Shown piece by piece: positions 18,401 through 27,801 of a stretch of DNA of 64,000 bases. The number at the start of each line of letters is the position of its first letter. The first letter of the stretch is position 1. Below the pieces are notes generated by a model that was given only the letters and a program-made list of their open reading frames with translations, did no database searches and was not told where the DNA came from. Location: assembly GCF_001418685.1 (NCBI RefSeq), contig NZ_LIVM01000003.1, positions 124,001 to 188,000 on the forward strand, read 5' to 3'. A program made the position numbers and the translations under genes. The DNA comes from Apibacter mensalis (GTDB lineage: Bacteria; Bacteroidota; Bacteroidia; Flavobacteriales; Weeksellaceae).

Positions 18401-19942
18401 TTGTCTGAAATAGGAAAATAAGCGATTCGGTCCTTTGGATAATATTGCTAGAGGAGTATCATTACCCATAGAACCTACCGGTTCTTTTCCGTCTTTAGCC
18501 ATAGGTATTAAAATTTTCTCGATATCTTCTCTATAATATCCGTAAGCAGATAACATAACATCTATATTCGGTACTTCGTATTTTACGCTTCTTCCCGAAG
18601 ATATATTATCTAAAGAAATTCTGTTTTTATCTAACCATTGCTTATACGGATATGCATTTGCCAGTTCTTCTTTTAATTCTTTATCATATTGAATAGTTCC
18701 TGTATCCGTATCAATCATTAACATTTTCCCGGGTTTTAGTCTTCCCTTTTCTCTAATTTCTGACGGATCAAAAGTAACTACTCCGGTTTCAGAAGCTACT
18801 ACCATCATATCATTATGTGTAATGAGATATCGAGCAGGACGTAATCCATTTCTATCTAATAATCCTCCAGCATATCTACCATCACTGAATAAGATGGTTG
18901 CAGGACCGTCCCATGGTTCCATAAGTATGCTATGATATTCATAAAATGCTTTCAGTTCGGATGAGATAGGGTTTTTATCATTCCATGATTCCGGTACCAT
19001 CATAGCTAAAGCATGAGGCAAAGACTTTCCAGACATTACTAAAAATTCCAATACATTATCGAATGAAGAACTGTCGCTCATTCCCTGCTGAACTATAGGC
19101 CATATATCTTCTATATTTCCAATTTTTTCAGATTTTAACACGCTTTCTCGTGCTTCCATCCACAACCTGTTCCCTTTTATAGTGTTGATTTCTCCATTAT
19201 GCCCTACTAAACGAAAGGGCTGAGCTAAATCCCAGGTTGGAAAAGTATTGGTACTGAATCGTGAATGAACTAATGCGATAGCACTGGTAAAATTGGGATG
19301 TAATAAATCAGGAAAATAATGTCTTAGCTGTAAGGATGTCAACATTCCTTTATATATTATAGTTTTGGTTGACAAACTTACCATGTAACATTCGCGCTTA
19401 TTTATTATATCTGATTCTAATAGAGCTTTTTCAAATTTTTTTCTAAGTAAATATAATTTTAATTCTAAAACTTCTTGAGAATATTCTTCTCCTTTTACGA
19501 ATATCTGCTTTATAACCGGCTCATTTGCCCTTGATATTTCTCCTAGTATGTCACTATTAACAGGTACATCTCGTAAGGCTAAGAAACTTAATCCTTCTTT
19601 CTTGATTAATCTTGATAGCAATTCAAATGCCTTTTTTTCTTCATTTTTTTCTTTAGGCAGAAATAATAACCCGCTTCCGTATCTGCCTTTTTCTGGAACT
19701 GGTATTCCTTGTAGGAGAACAAATTCATGAGGTATTTGCACCATTATCCCGGCACCATCTCCCGTTTTATTATCTGCACTTTCAGCTCCTCTGTGGGTCA
19801 TATTTTCTAAAACTTGAAGCCCATTTTCAACAATGGAATGGGACCTGACACCTTGAGTATGGACTATCATACCTACCCCACACGCGTCATGCTCAAATTC
19901 CGGATCATACAATCCTTTTTTACAGTATTCACTTTTCCACAT
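15440..19942 (-). CDS. gltB: Glutamate synthase large subunit
   Basis: Transfers the amide of glutamine to 2-oxoglutarate. 1500 residues, the normal length. After a short propeptide the catalytic Cys21 (in HDACGVGM) becomes the N-terminal nucleophile of the class II glutaminase domain. The FMN-binding synthase domain contains GEGGELQERFS, PGEGGQLPGFKV and SGCDGGTGASP. The 3Fe-4S cysteines are in CVMMRKCHLNTC. The C-terminal beta-helix domain is rich in glycine (GGRTVVLGKTGRNFAAGMSGG). First gene of the gltB-gltD operon; its promoter should lie in 19943-20277, divergent from tssD. Confidence 0.98.
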   Translation of the reverse strand: MWKSEYCKKGLYDPEFEHDACGVGMIVHTQGVRSHSIVENGLQVLENMTHRGAESADNKTGDGAGIMVQIPHEFVLLQGIPVPEKGRYGSGLLFLPKEKNEEKKAFELLSRLIKKEGLSFLALRDVPVNSDILGEISRANEPVIKQIFVKGEEYSQEVLELKLYLLRKKFEKALLESDIINKRECYMVSLSTKTIIYKGMLTSLQLRHYFPDLLHPNFTSAIALVHSRFSTNTFPTWDLAQPFRLVGHNGEINTIKGNRLWMEARESVLKSEKIGNIEDIWPIVQQGMSDSSSFDNVLEFLVMSGKSLPHALAMMVPESWNDKNPISSELKAFYEYHSILMEPWDGPATILFSDGRYAGGLLDRNGLRPARYLITHNDMMVVASETGVVTFDPSEIREKGRLKPGKMLMIDTDTGTIQYDKELKEELANAYPYKQWLDKNRISLDNISSGRSVKYEVPNIDVMLSAYGYYREDIEKILIPMAKDGKEPVGSMGNDTPLAILSKGPNRLFSYFRQHFAQVTNPPIDPIREELVMSLAGYIGSLHKNILEPMPEHCKMVGLAYPIITNKELDLLENLDYKGFKSTVIPITFTYQSNEYAYGLEKGIEELCKAAEEAVDKGSNYIILSDRKADLEHIAIPSLLAVSSVHHYLIKKRKRMQIDLVVESAEPREVMHFALLFGYGANAVNPYLSFAMLNKLVQNGEIQMVFSTAERNYMKSIHKGLLKVLSKMGISTLKSYIGAQVFEAIGLSSKVLSKYFGHTISKIEGIDLEDIAYDTIQSFREAFEEVHDSTIYDNLGMYAWRKGREAHAWNPETIAKLQIATRTGDYNKFKEFTQEVDNKEDKIFIRDFIDYTSNKPIDIDLVEPASEIMKRFVTGAMSFGSISKEAHEAIAVAMNTIGGKSNTGEGGELQERFSTNARSAIKQVASGRFGVTTEYLVNADEIQIKVAQGAKPGEGGQLPGFKVDNIIAKTRHSIPGISLISPPPHHDIYSIEDLAQLIYDLKNVNPKAVISVKLVSESGVGTIAAGVAKAKADLILISGCDGGTGASPLSSIKHAGLPLEIGLAETQQTLVLNNLRGNIRLQTDGQLKTGRDIVIAAMLGAEEFGFATSALIILGCVMMRKCHLNTCPVGVATQNEQLRKKFSGKSDYLINFFTFLAEEVREHLALLGFTKLEDVVGRTDLLRVKSSLQNPRFEKLDLSRILYYSEKNNNSLKHSKIQDHKINNVLDKELISICRNAIDKSMPVSLKRSIQNTDRAVGAMLSGEVAKKYGNDGLPDNTIHCTFKGSAGQSFGAFLSKGITFTLQGDANDYLGKGLSGGKIILLPPSSSNFIPENNIIAGNTLLYGATTGEVYINGQVGERFCVRNSGAIAVVEGAGDHCCEYMTGGRTVVLGKTGRNFAAGMSGGIAYVYNPDSDFDYYCNMEMVELSLIEDISDIRELHDLISNHHKNTSSPLAKKLLDNWTNEVNSFIKVMPIEYKRVLQEEKIRVINEKISKLEYDY

Positions 19943-20277
19943 AATTTTAACTCAGAATTTTTTAAGTTATAAAAGTAATAATTATAATTATAATTTATTA
20001 CATAAATTACATTATAATTTACAATTCGTAAATTAAAAACATAAATTAGATATTATTTTATATCTTAAAAGACATGTTGAGCTTTATTATCAATTGATTT
20101 TTTGAATTATAAATAGTTTACTCTTTATATTTTAAATGAAAATAGGACATACTAATATTTTTATATTTTACTATTAATTTAACATTAATTTGAAAATAAG
20201 ACAATTTTCATGTATTATATTTGTGTTATAAATTACTGTTAACACAATTTTATTAAGATAATCGTAAAATAATTAGT
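19943..20277. other. Divergent gltB/tssD intergenic region
   Basis: 335 nt, extremely A+T-rich, separating gltB (minus) from tssD (plus). It holds the tssD promoter candidate at 20189-20223. I see no open frame and no strong inverted repeat. Confidence 0.5.
20189..20223 (+). promoter_or_regulatory. Candidate Bacteroidota promoter for tssD
   Basis: TTTG at 20189-20192 and TATATTTG at 20216-20223 are spaced 23 nt apart. The -7 box lies 54 nt before the tssD ATG. The spacing is at the long end of what is accepted for this promoter class. Confidence 0.5.
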
Positions 20278-20664
20278 ATGTCATTTAAAGCGAAATTAGA
20301 AGTAGAAGAAAAATCATATAATATATTGAATATTAATTACTCTTTAGCTCAGGAAACAGATCCAACCGGTCGCCCATCATCTCAAACTAGAGGGGGAAGG
20401 ATTGAAGTATCTATTGAATCCACAGGCGAAACCGACATTTTTGAATGGATGACTAATAGCTTTGAAAGAAAAGATGGTAAAATAATATTTATAAAAATGG
20501 ACACCAATACTACTTTGAAAGAATTATATTTTTTTGATGGTTATGTTGTGAAATATAAAGAAAATTTTGATTCTTATGGTAAAATTCCTCTAATAGAAAC
20601 TTTTACTATTTCAGCTAAAAGCATTAAAATGGGTACCGGTGAACATGTTAATGAATGGATTTAA
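20278..20664 (+). CDS. tssD: Type VI secretion tube protein TssD (Hcp), Bacteroidota type
   Basis: 128 residues, complete. The pattern MSFKAKLEVEEKSYNIL, then NYSLAQETDPTGRPSSQTRGG and FEWMTNSFERKDGKI, is that of Bacteroidota subtype iii TssD/Hcp, whose hexameric rings stack into the T6SS inner tube. No other T6SS gene (tssB, tssC, tssK, clpV, vgrG) is visible within 20 kb on either side, so it is a lone copy, expressed from its own promoter and bounded by the hairpin at 20847-20875. It may feed a T6SS elsewhere in the genome or be a relict. Family assignment is from sequence resemblance. Confidence 0.9.
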   Translation: MSFKAKLEVEEKSYNILNINYSLAQETDPTGRPSSQTRGGRIEVSIESTGETDIFEWMTNSFERKDGKIIFIKMDTNTTLKELYFFDGYVVKYKENFDSYGKIPLIETFTISAKSIKMGTGEHVNEWI

Positions 20665-20846
20665 GGTTATATAACTTATTATTGAAATTAGATGAATTGA
20701 TGATTTGAATTAATCTTATAATTATTTTATCGTATTTTTATGTAGTTTAAACATTGCATTATTCATCTGTTTTATTCAATTAATCATACTGTTTAACATA
20801 CGAAAGTTACTATCATATAAAAATACTTTATTTTATAAAAAAAATA

Positions 20847-20875
20847 AAACGATGAATTTAAAAAAATCATCGTTT
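20847..20875. terminator. Bidirectional terminator between tssD and recA
   Basis: AAACGATGA (20847-20855) pairs with TCATCGTTT (20867-20875). A-runs precede and T-runs follow, so it can act for recA (minus, stop 24 nt away) and for tssD (plus). Confidence 0.75.
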
Positions 20876-20898
20876 TTTATGAGTAATTATTTCATATT

Positions 20899-21921
20899 TT
20901 ATTGTTCTGCTAATTTTTCTTTGATGCGGTTTTCTATTTCCTCCAATAATTCAGGATTATCTTTTAATAATTGTTTGACTGAATCTCTTCCTTGTCCAAG
21001 CTTCGTATCTTGATAACTAAACCATGATCCTGATTTTCCTACGATTCCCATTTCAACTCCCAAATCTAAAACTTCCCCTACTTTAGATATTCCCTCTCCG
21101 TACATAATATCGAATTCTGTTTGACGGAATGGAGGGGCTACTTTGTTCTTTACTACTTTTACTTTTACTCTACTTCCTATTGCATTATCTCCATCTTTGA
21201 TCGGGGAACCTGATTTACGTATATCAATTCTTACTGAAGCATAGAATTTTAATGCGTTTCCTCCGGTAGTTGTTTCCGGGTTTCCGAACATGACTCCTAT
21301 TTTTTCTCTAAGCTGATTTATAAATATTACCGTACATTTAGTTTTACTTATAGTGGCGGTTAGTTTTCTTAGGGCCTGAGACATAAGTCGTGCATGGAGT
21401 CCCATTTTAGAATCCCCCATTTCTCCTTCTATTTCAGCTCTGGGAGTTAATGCAGCTACTGAATCAATAACTACAATATCAATAGCTCCTGATCGAATCA
21501 AATTATCCGCAATTTCCAATGCTTGTTCCCCATCGTCGGGTTGTGAAATAATCAAATCGTCCAAATTTATACCTAATCGTTGAGCATAGGTGGGATCAAA
21601 AGCATGTTCAGCATCAATAAATGCTGCTATTCCACCTTTTTTCTGAGCTTCAGCTATTGCGTGTAAAGTTAGTGTAGTCTTTCCCGATGATTCCGGACCG
21701 AATATTTCAATAATTCTTCCTCGTGGATAGCCTCCGACACCTAATGCTAAGTCCAACCCGAAAGATCCGGTAGGAATAGTGTCTACTTCTTCTACAGGCT
21801 TATCTCCCATTCGCATGACTGATCCTTTACCATAGGTTTTGTCTAATTTGTCTAAAATTAGATTCAACGCCTTTTTCTTTGCTTCTGAATTATTTGCGTC
21901 TTTGCTTTCTTTTTCTGCCAT
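20899..21921 (-). CDS. recA: Recombinase A
   Basis: DNA strand-exchange protein of homologous recombination. 340 residues. Walker A is GPESSGKTT (about residues 70-78), followed by [10 protein letters not shown], Walker [19 protein letters not shown], the loop-2 region [21 protein letters not shown] and the C-terminal domain ending in an acidic/basic helix. Length and motifs are normal. Downstream of bcp on the same strand with an 82-nt gap. No LexA-type operator could be recognised in the gap. Confidence 0.98.
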   Translation of the reverse strand: MAEKESKDANNSEAKKKALNLILDKLDKTYGKGSVMRMGDKPVEEVDTIPTGSFGLDLALGVGGYPRGRIIEIFGPESSGKTTLTLHAIAEAQKKGGIAAFIDAEHAFDPTYAQRLGINLDDLIISQPDDGEQALEIADNLIRSGAIDIVVIDSVAALTPRAEIEGEMGDSKMGLHARLMSQALRKLTATISKTKCTVIFINQLREKIGVMFGNPETTTGGNALKFYASVRIDIRKSGSPIKDGDNAIGSRVKVKVVKNKVAPPFRQTEFDIMYGEGISKVGEVLDLGVEMGIVGKSGSWFSYQDTKLGQGRDSVKQLLKDNPELLEEIENRIKEKLAEQ

Positions 21922-22003
21922 TATTTATTTTACTTATATGTATTATCAAATCTTTTAATATAACCGCTGTTTACTCATATCGGAATTCGGTACTAAGATA
22001 ATT

Positions 22004-22462
22004 TCAAAGGTTGATGTTTCTAAGTATTTGTTCTGCATGATTCTTGGTCTTTACTTTAGTAATAATATCATTAATTATTCCATTTTCATTTACTATATAG
22101 GTAAATCGTAAAATTCCTTCATATTCCTTGCCCATAATTTTTTTCTTACCCCATGCTCCAAAAGATTCTATAATTTTTTTATCCACATCAGCTATGAGAG
22201 GAAAAGGAAATGAATATTTATCATGAAATGATTTTTGTTTATCTACTGAATCTTTACTTATTCCTATAATTTTATATCCTTGTTTCTGAAGAGCTTCATA
22301 ATTATCTCTAAGACTGCAACCTTCAGCTGAACAACCCGGGGTATTTGCTTTGGGATAAAAATATATGATAAGTTTTCTTCCTTTATAATCTGAATACTTA
22401 ATTGTTTTCCCTTCTTGGTCGATTCCTTCAAAATCAGGAACTTTATCCCCTATCTTTAACAT
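22004..22462 (-). CDS. bcp: Thioredoxin-dependent peroxiredoxin (BCP/PrxQ)
   Basis: Reduces hydroperoxides with thioredoxin. 152 residues, full length. The peroxidatic Cys44 and the resolving Cys49 lie in NTPGCSAEGC, the PrxQ arrangement five residues apart. The motifs YFYPKANTPGC and IGISKDSVDKQKSF are typical. It sits between the GHMP kinase gene (198-nt spacer) and recA. Confidence 0.93.
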   Translation of the reverse strand: MLKIGDKVPDFEGIDQEGKTIKYSDYKGRKLIIYFYPKANTPGCSAEGCSLRDNYEALQKQGYKIIGISKDSVDKQKSFHDKYSFPFPLIADVDKKIIESFGAWGKKKIMGKEYEGILRFTYIVNENGIINDIITKVKTKNHAEQILRNINL

Positions 22463-22660
22463 AATCTTAAGTTTAAACTTTTTGATATGTAAAGATATTC
22501 ATAAAATATATAAGTATCAATTTTTTAAAAATCTAAAACAGAGGCAAACACTAACCAATATCATAAACAAGTATATATCAAATAATTATAATATTAAATT
22601 ATTATTATCGTTAGCACCTCAATTACTATCTATGTGTTTTCCCCAAAATTTATACAAATG

Positions 22661-23584
22661 CTACCGTATAAGATCCTTATAATTTTTGATTACATCATAC
22701 CCTTTATTTTTAAAATATTCTTCCGTAAATTCAAATTTTTCAGCCATAATAAAATCCCCTCCCCAAGCTCCTAGACTTTTAATAAATCCGGGGTAATCGT
22801 TGAATAAAACCTTTTTTACAGGATCTAATTTTATAAACTCGGAAATCATTTGCTCATGTTCTGAAATAAGAGTTCTAAATTGATTAAAAGTAATTTTAGA
22901 ATTAGTAATTTTTTGGGTTATCTTTGAAATATCGTCAATAAGACGTTGAGATTTTTTTCTTTGTTTATAATGTTGTATACCTTCTCTTGAATTTTGCTTT
23001 TGATTCAAATAAATAAATATAAGATTTTCTGTTATTTCTGATGATAACTCAACCTTATTAATATTCTTTAATTCGTCTTCTTTGAGTTGATAAGTAATAG
23101 GTGTATTGGCATTGGCACAGGCTATATCATAGCCACTCCCTCCAAAAGTTTTTTCTAAAAGTTTATAGGGATTAACTTGTGCCCATTGAGCAATGTTATT
23201 GATTAAGGTTGAACTGGTTCCTAACCCCCAATTTTCGGGAAAGTCCAATCTTGTAGTAAACTCATATCCCACATGATTTTGTAATTTTACACTTCTCAGT
23301 TTTTGAACTTGTTTAAAAATATGAAGTAATTTTTTTGAAAAATTCAGGTTCGTCGTTTCTTCTATTTTGTTGTCATGTATATCCAAAACAGTTTTAAACC
23401 ATAATTTTCCATCATTTTTGTAAGCAATCCATACCGTTTTTTTAGGATGCTTTTCCATTTCATATACTTCTAGAGATTGACCCAATCGAGCAGGTAGTGC
23501 CAAACTTAACGCACCATCCAGTACTGTATATTCTCCGGTTAGAAGTAACTTACCGTTACTTTTAAATTTTTGTAAAACACTCAA
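22661..23584 (-). CDS. GHMP-family kinase (mevalonate kinase-like)
   Basis: 307 residues. Starts with a GHMP N-terminal strand region (SNGKLLLTGEYTVLDGALSLA) and has the ATP-binding motif NWGLGTSS at about 118-125. GSGYDIACANA follows in the position of the third-strand motif. Bacteroidota carry such kinases in the mevalonate route to isoprenoids, so mevalonate or phosphomevalonate kinase is plausible, but other GHMP substrates are not excluded. The thioesterase gene lies 20 nt upstream on the same strand. Confidence 0.82.
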   Translation of the reverse strand: MSVLQKFKSNGKLLLTGEYTVLDGALSLALPARLGQSLEVYEMEKHPKKTVWIAYKNDGKLWFKTVLDIHDNKIEETTNLNFSKKLLHIFKQVQKLRSVKLQNHVGYEFTTRLDFPENWGLGTSSTLINNIAQWAQVNPYKLLEKTFGGSGYDIACANANTPITYQLKEDELKNINKVELSSEITENLIFIYLNQKQNSREGIQHYKQRKKSQRLIDDISKITQKITNSKITFNQFRTLISEHEQMISEFIKLDPVKKVLFNDYPGFIKSLGAWGGDFIMAEKFEFTEEYFKNKGYDVIKNYKDLIR

Positions 23585-23604
23585 ATTGTATGAGTTTATT
23601 TTAT

Positions 23605-24015
23605 TTATTTTTGAAAATATTTAGCAAATGATTCATCTAATATTGCCGGCATACTTACACGTCCATTTACAACACTTACTACTTCTGCTTTTGCCTCAGA
23701 ACATACTTTGTTATCGGATTTGCGTATAATTTTTTGATTAAATATATATCGTATTCCTTCTTTTTCCAATGAATCTATGGTGCAGAAAAATTGCTCTCCT
23801 CCTCTTAGTGAGTTCATATAGCGTACATGTATGCTTATTAAAACTAAATCGATTCCTTTTTGATGCAAATCGTAAAAATCAAGCCCGTTATGCTCTAAAA
23901 ACTCATGACGAGCTACTTCATAATAATGTTGATAATTTGCATTGTTTACGATGCCTTGTGCATCACATTCGTAATCGCGTACTTTCAAATCGATTTCAAA
24001 AAGAGGAGTATTCAT
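23605..24015 (-). CDS. Acyl-CoA thioesterase, YbgC/FcbC hot-dog family
   Basis: 136 residues with the hot-dog thioesterase signature VRDYECDAQGIVNNANYQHY near the N-terminus; the Asp in CDAQGIVNN is the expected catalytic position. Followed by the EFLEHNGLDF and LVLISIHVRYMNSLRGGEQF strands. Hydrolyses acyl-CoA thioesters; substrate unknown. Co-directional with the GHMP kinase at 20 nt. No signal peptide, so cytoplasmic. Confidence 0.9.
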   Translation of the reverse strand: MNTPLFEIDLKVRDYECDAQGIVNNANYQHYYEVARHEFLEHNGLDFYDLHQKGIDLVLISIHVRYMNSLRGGEQFFCTIDSLEKEGIRYIFNQKIIRKSDNKVCSEAKAEVVSVVNGRVSMPAILDESFAKYFQK

Positions 24016-24104
24016 AATATAACTTTTTACACGTAATAGTAAACACTAATTTATGGAAAATTTTGCTTATAAAAAAGGAATAATAAAAATTTTATTTAAT
24101 GTTT

Positions 24105-26060
24105 TTAAGTGAATATATACCAAAGTATTCCTACATTTAAACGAAAATCCGTGTACGGATTGAGTGGTGAACTATAGAATTTATAACCACTAAAACTGGA
24201 ATTGAAATGTTGTCCTTCTAGTATTATCAACATTCTTTTGACTTTAAAATGCAGAAATAAATCTAAAACGGGATATTCTCCTATATTGTAATTTTCTGTT
24301 TTAGATTGTAATCTAAACTCATTAATTACAGGCACAAACAGTCTGGATTGGAATTTATTAAAGTAATAAGCATTTAATCCTAATTGAAATTCTGCATTGT
24401 TTTTAAATGCCTTTGATTGGTAATAAATGGTTGCTCTACCTATAAAATTTGGCAAGGGCAACAGTGGTTTATTATCGGTAACATTTTGATAAGCTAAATG
24501 AGTTTCTAAGTGGAACTTTTTATATTGAAAGCTGTTTTTTATGCCTACTTGTACTATATCCACAGAGGATGAAAACTGTTTAGGCAGATAATCGCTATCT
24601 AAATAAGTATAATTTTTTATATTATAAAATTGTGTGAAAACTCGTGTGTTATATGGCCTAATATGTAATTCTCCGCCTACTTGTACAGTTTTTTCGTTTT
24701 CCGGATCTTGCACAAAATAATTCATGGACTTATAAAAGCTTTGATTATATAGCAGGTTTAAGGACGGTAGCTGTGAGTTAACTCCTAGATTAATCCCTAC
24801 ATAATAATCTTTTAATGGACTTATTATTAAATAATTATCTAAGTAATATGAATTTTTAAACTCGTTTCCTGTCATGGCTTCTCCTTGAGTTTTTAATACT
24901 ATTTCTTTTTTCCAATTGAAAGAGAGTTTTCCTGCTATTCCTATTCGGTCATCTTTTAAATTTTTTGGAAAGGTTATACTAGGATCTACTATTCTATCCA
25001 AGTTAAATTCTAAATGTTCATATTTAAATCCTGTTTCCAAATGTAATTTATCATTCCAATCAAAAACTGCCATTGACCGACTGGTAATTTTTCTAAGTTT
25101 TTTAGTATTATAATGACTTTTTAAATTATCTGCATTAAAAATCCCTTTTTTATCTGAAAAATAGGTGTTAAGGTTTTTAAATTCTTCGTAGGTATAGTGA
25201 GAGGATTCTGCTGTAAAAATATTTTTTATAGATAACGGATATGTGTTTTTTCCTGAATTAATTATCCCTAATTGTTGTCCTAGATAAAATCTCCGTCTTC
25301 CGTATTTTGATTGCGCTCCAGTCAGATTTACTTCCATTCGGTCCCGATCTTTGAATCTACTATCTCCATCTTCAAAGTTTTTAGGAAATTGTATTCCTCC
25401 ATTTTCTTCATCATCTACGTTGGCAGTTATATAATGAGTCCACAAATTATATTTTTGATTTTTAGTATGATAGTTAAGGGTAAATAAAAGTGTATTGTTG
25501 GATGATAATTGTTCTAAATATTTTCCTTCTGAGCGTAATCCTCTGTATTGAATGGAGTAATTAAGTTTTGAGTTTATATTATGTGTAAATAAGCTTGATA
25601 ATGAATGCCCCTGTTTATACCCATTATTGTATTGGAATTCCGTCATCGGTGTTTGAACATCAAAATATCTTACTTCATCTGCTTCAATAAGGTTGAAAGA
25701 TTTTCCCGTGGGAATTAAATCTATTTCAGAATTAATTTTAGTTGAATATAGTAACGGATTAAAGGCATGTCCTATATTGGAAAACGGCATAGCACCAAAA
25801 CTATCTTTATGATTGTACATTTTATTTTTATAGTACTTATTTATAGTTAATACAGTATCAAAAACTTCCTTAGTATTATTTTCTGTCCAATATTTATAGG
25901 ATTGTATGGTAGGATTATAAAATTTTATAGAGTCAGAAACTGAAGTCGTTATATTAGTTGCAGGCAGCTGGTTTGTTTTATCTTCTGTTACCTGAGCAAA
26001 AGAAAATATTGAAACTATATTTGAAAAAAAACAGATAAAAAATATTTTAGTTCTACTCAT
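24105..26060 (-). CDS. Putative porin (outer-membrane beta-barrel)
   Basis: About 651 residues from the ATG at 26058-26060. This start places a signal peptide (MSRTKIFFICFF... ending SFAQ) at the N-terminus; a further upstream ATG at 26102 would add 14 hydrophobic residues and is not favoured. The mature part is made of alternating amphipathic strands rich in Y, N and F and ends with an aromatic C-terminus (NVGILWYIFT), typical of an outer-membrane barrel. It resembles the Bacteroidota putative porin family (Porin_10). Substrate unknown. Lies 89 nt downstream of the thioesterase in map order on the same strand. Confidence 0.82.
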   Translation of the reverse strand: MSRTKIFFICFFSNIVSIFSFAQVTEDKTNQLPATNITTSVSDSIKFYNPTIQSYKYWTENNTKEVFDTVLTINKYYKNKMYNHKDSFGAMPFSNIGHAFNPLLYSTKINSEIDLIPTGKSFNLIEADEVRYFDVQTPMTEFQYNNGYKQGHSLSSLFTHNINSKLNYSIQYRGLRSEGKYLEQLSSNNTLLFTLNYHTKNQKYNLWTHYITANVDDEENGGIQFPKNFEDGDSRFKDRDRMEVNLTGAQSKYGRRRFYLGQQLGIINSGKNTYPLSIKNIFTAESSHYTYEEFKNLNTYFSDKKGIFNADNLKSHYNTKKLRKITSRSMAVFDWNDKLHLETGFKYEHLEFNLDRIVDPSITFPKNLKDDRIGIAGKLSFNWKKEIVLKTQGEAMTGNEFKNSYYLDNYLIISPLKDYYVGINLGVNSQLPSLNLLYNQSFYKSMNYFVQDPENEKTVQVGGELHIRPYNTRVFTQFYNIKNYTYLDSDYLPKQFSSSVDIVQVGIKNSFQYKKFHLETHLAYQNVTDNKPLLPLPNFIGRATIYYQSKAFKNNAEFQLGLNAYYFNKFQSRLFVPVINEFRLQSKTENYNIGEYPVLDLFLHFKVKRMLIILEGQHFNSSFSGYKFYSSPLNPYTDFRLNVGILWYIFT

Positions 26061-26324
26061 GTACGTAAACAATATGCAAATATAAAAATAAAAAAAAGGC
26101 AAAAAAACCGACTGTTTATTCTATATGTAATATTATCCTTAATATCTGTTAAAATAATGCCGAATATCATCATTTATACCCTATATTTTAAGTTTATTTT
26201 ATTATTATATAGTTTAAGAGATTTATAAAACTATTTGTTTTAAGGATTTATATATGCATATTATTTATTTAAATAAGATTGTTAAACCAAAGCTTAAATC
26301 AATAAACAAAAGTTACCTATAAAA

Positions 26325-26350
26325 AAAACCACCTTATTTAAGGTGGTTTT
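26325..26350 (-). terminator. Terminator after susD
   Basis: AAAACCACCTT (26325-26335) pairs with AAGGTGGTTTT (26340-26350) around a 4-nt loop, an 11-bp stem with flanking A/T runs. It lies 19 nt past the susD stop on the minus strand. Confidence 0.85.
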
Positions 26351-26368
26351 TATCGTATTTATAATCAT

Positions 26369-27784
26369 TCAATAACCTTTATTTTGTTGGTCTTTGCTTA
26401 TTCCTGAATTATTATCTATTTCAGCTTGTGGTATTGGAAAAGCTAATCTGTAATCTCCTAATGGCAGAGTGATATCTTGCTCTCCTGTTAAATCTGTTCT
26501 AGTTAAGGTTTTATTCCATCTTAATAAATCCCAAACTCTGAATCCTTCTCCTACTAATTCTTTCCTTCTTTCTTCTTTTAAATCATCCATAGTTAGAGTC
26601 GTTAATGGCATAATTCCTCTTTGGGCTCTAATTCCGTTAATTAATTCTAAAGCTTCATCATTAGAACCACCTCCTCCCATTAGTATAGCTTCTACCTGAT
26701 TTAAAGCAATTTCTTCATATCTTACTAACTTTTGATTGGATTCTCCTGTCAATACCGGATATTTACCTTCCATATAGGTTGCATTTTTAGAAGAATTTTG
26801 ACGTAACATTCCGGTCTTATCTTTATTATCTTTTTTTATTCTAGCTCTAATATCATCAGGGTCATATGCTGAGACTAAACTCGGATTTATTCTGGTATTT
26901 GCATATCCATCTAGTGAAAAAATATAACCTACACCTGATGTGCCTATCGCACCTGCAACACCATAGGCTAATTCAAATATTGAGTTAAGCCCTTCAATCC
27001 TCCAACTTGTTACATATAACCCTTTGTCGATGGGAGCATATTGGCCAGTTACTTCGCTGGCATATTTATAGACATTTTTATAGTCTTCTTTGTATAAATA
27101 GTATCTTGACATCAATCCTGCTATAGCTCCCTTAGTTAATGTTTGCTTAACATCCAGATTGTGCACTGATTTTTCATATGCTTGTTGAAAGTCAGATTCA
27201 ATTTGAGCATAACATTCTTCTAATGTTGCTCTTGATACTGCAAATGATGCTGGATTATTGGTATTATCTAAAATCAATGGTACTCCTAAATTTTTATCCT
27301 GGGTATATTTTTGTCCGAATAATTTAATTAGATCGAAATATGCCCAAGCTCGTATAGCGTAGGCTTGTGATTTTATTTCGTTAATTTTTTCTTCTGAAGT
27401 TCCGTCTGTGAGGGTTGCATTTATAACAATATTTGCATTAGATATTACCCGATAAATTCTTTTCCAAGTGTCACTGGCATAACTATCAGTTGCATTCATG
27501 GTAAATTGAGAAACCGTCATATATCTTCCTGAAGAACCTGTTGAATACATTTCGTCACTTCCTCTAACCTCCCCAAATACTATATAATTACAACCGTAAT
27601 AATATTGAGATCTCATCAAAGCATAGGTTCCGTTCATAAACGTTTCCAGCTGCCCTAATGTTGTAATGGGGGTATCTTCTATTATATCGTTTTGCTGCAA
27701 TTTTGGATCTGTAAAATCATCTGAGCATGATACTGTTGAAATTAATGATGATAAAACAGTTGCTAATATTATAATTTTTTTCAT
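26369..27784 (-). CDS. SusD/RagB family nutrient-binding outer-membrane lipoprotein
   Basis: 471 residues. A lipoprotein signal with Cys20 (LISTVSCSDDF) anchors it on the outer-membrane surface. The helical SusD fold is indicated by the TPR-like region (NATDSYASDTWKRIYRVISN, AYAIRAWAYFDLIKLFGQ) and the C-terminal family signature RRKELVGEGFRVWDLLRWNKT. Pairs with the SusC-like transporter 17 nt upstream to bind and import an oligomer. The locus has no glycoside hydrolase, peptidase or regulator, so the ligand is unknown. Confidence 0.94.
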   Translation of the reverse strand: MKKIIILATVLSSLISTVSCSDDFTDPKLQQNDIIEDTPITTLGQLETFMNGTYALMRSQYYYGCNYIVFGEVRGSDEMYSTGSSGRYMTVSQFTMNATDSYASDTWKRIYRVISNANIVINATLTDGTSEEKINEIKSQAYAIRAWAYFDLIKLFGQKYTQDKNLGVPLILDNTNNPASFAVSRATLEECYAQIESDFQQAYEKSVHNLDVKQTLTKGAIAGLMSRYYLYKEDYKNVYKYASEVTGQYAPIDKGLYVTSWRIEGLNSIFELAYGVAGAIGTSGVGYIFSLDGYANTRINPSLVSAYDPDDIRARIKKDNKDKTGMLRQNSSKNATYMEGKYPVLTGESNQKLVRYEEIALNQVEAILMGGGGSNDEALELINGIRAQRGIMPLTTLTMDDLKEERRKELVGEGFRVWDLLRWNKTLTRTDLTGEQDITLPLGDYRLAFPIPQAEIDNNSGISKDQQNKGY

Positions 27785-27801
27785 GGTTATCTTCTTATTA
27801 T

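Noticed and set aside
26061-26102. Upstream in-frame start for the putative porin
   Set aside because: Starting at 26060 gives a normal signal peptide; the longer form puts extra hydrophobic residues before it.
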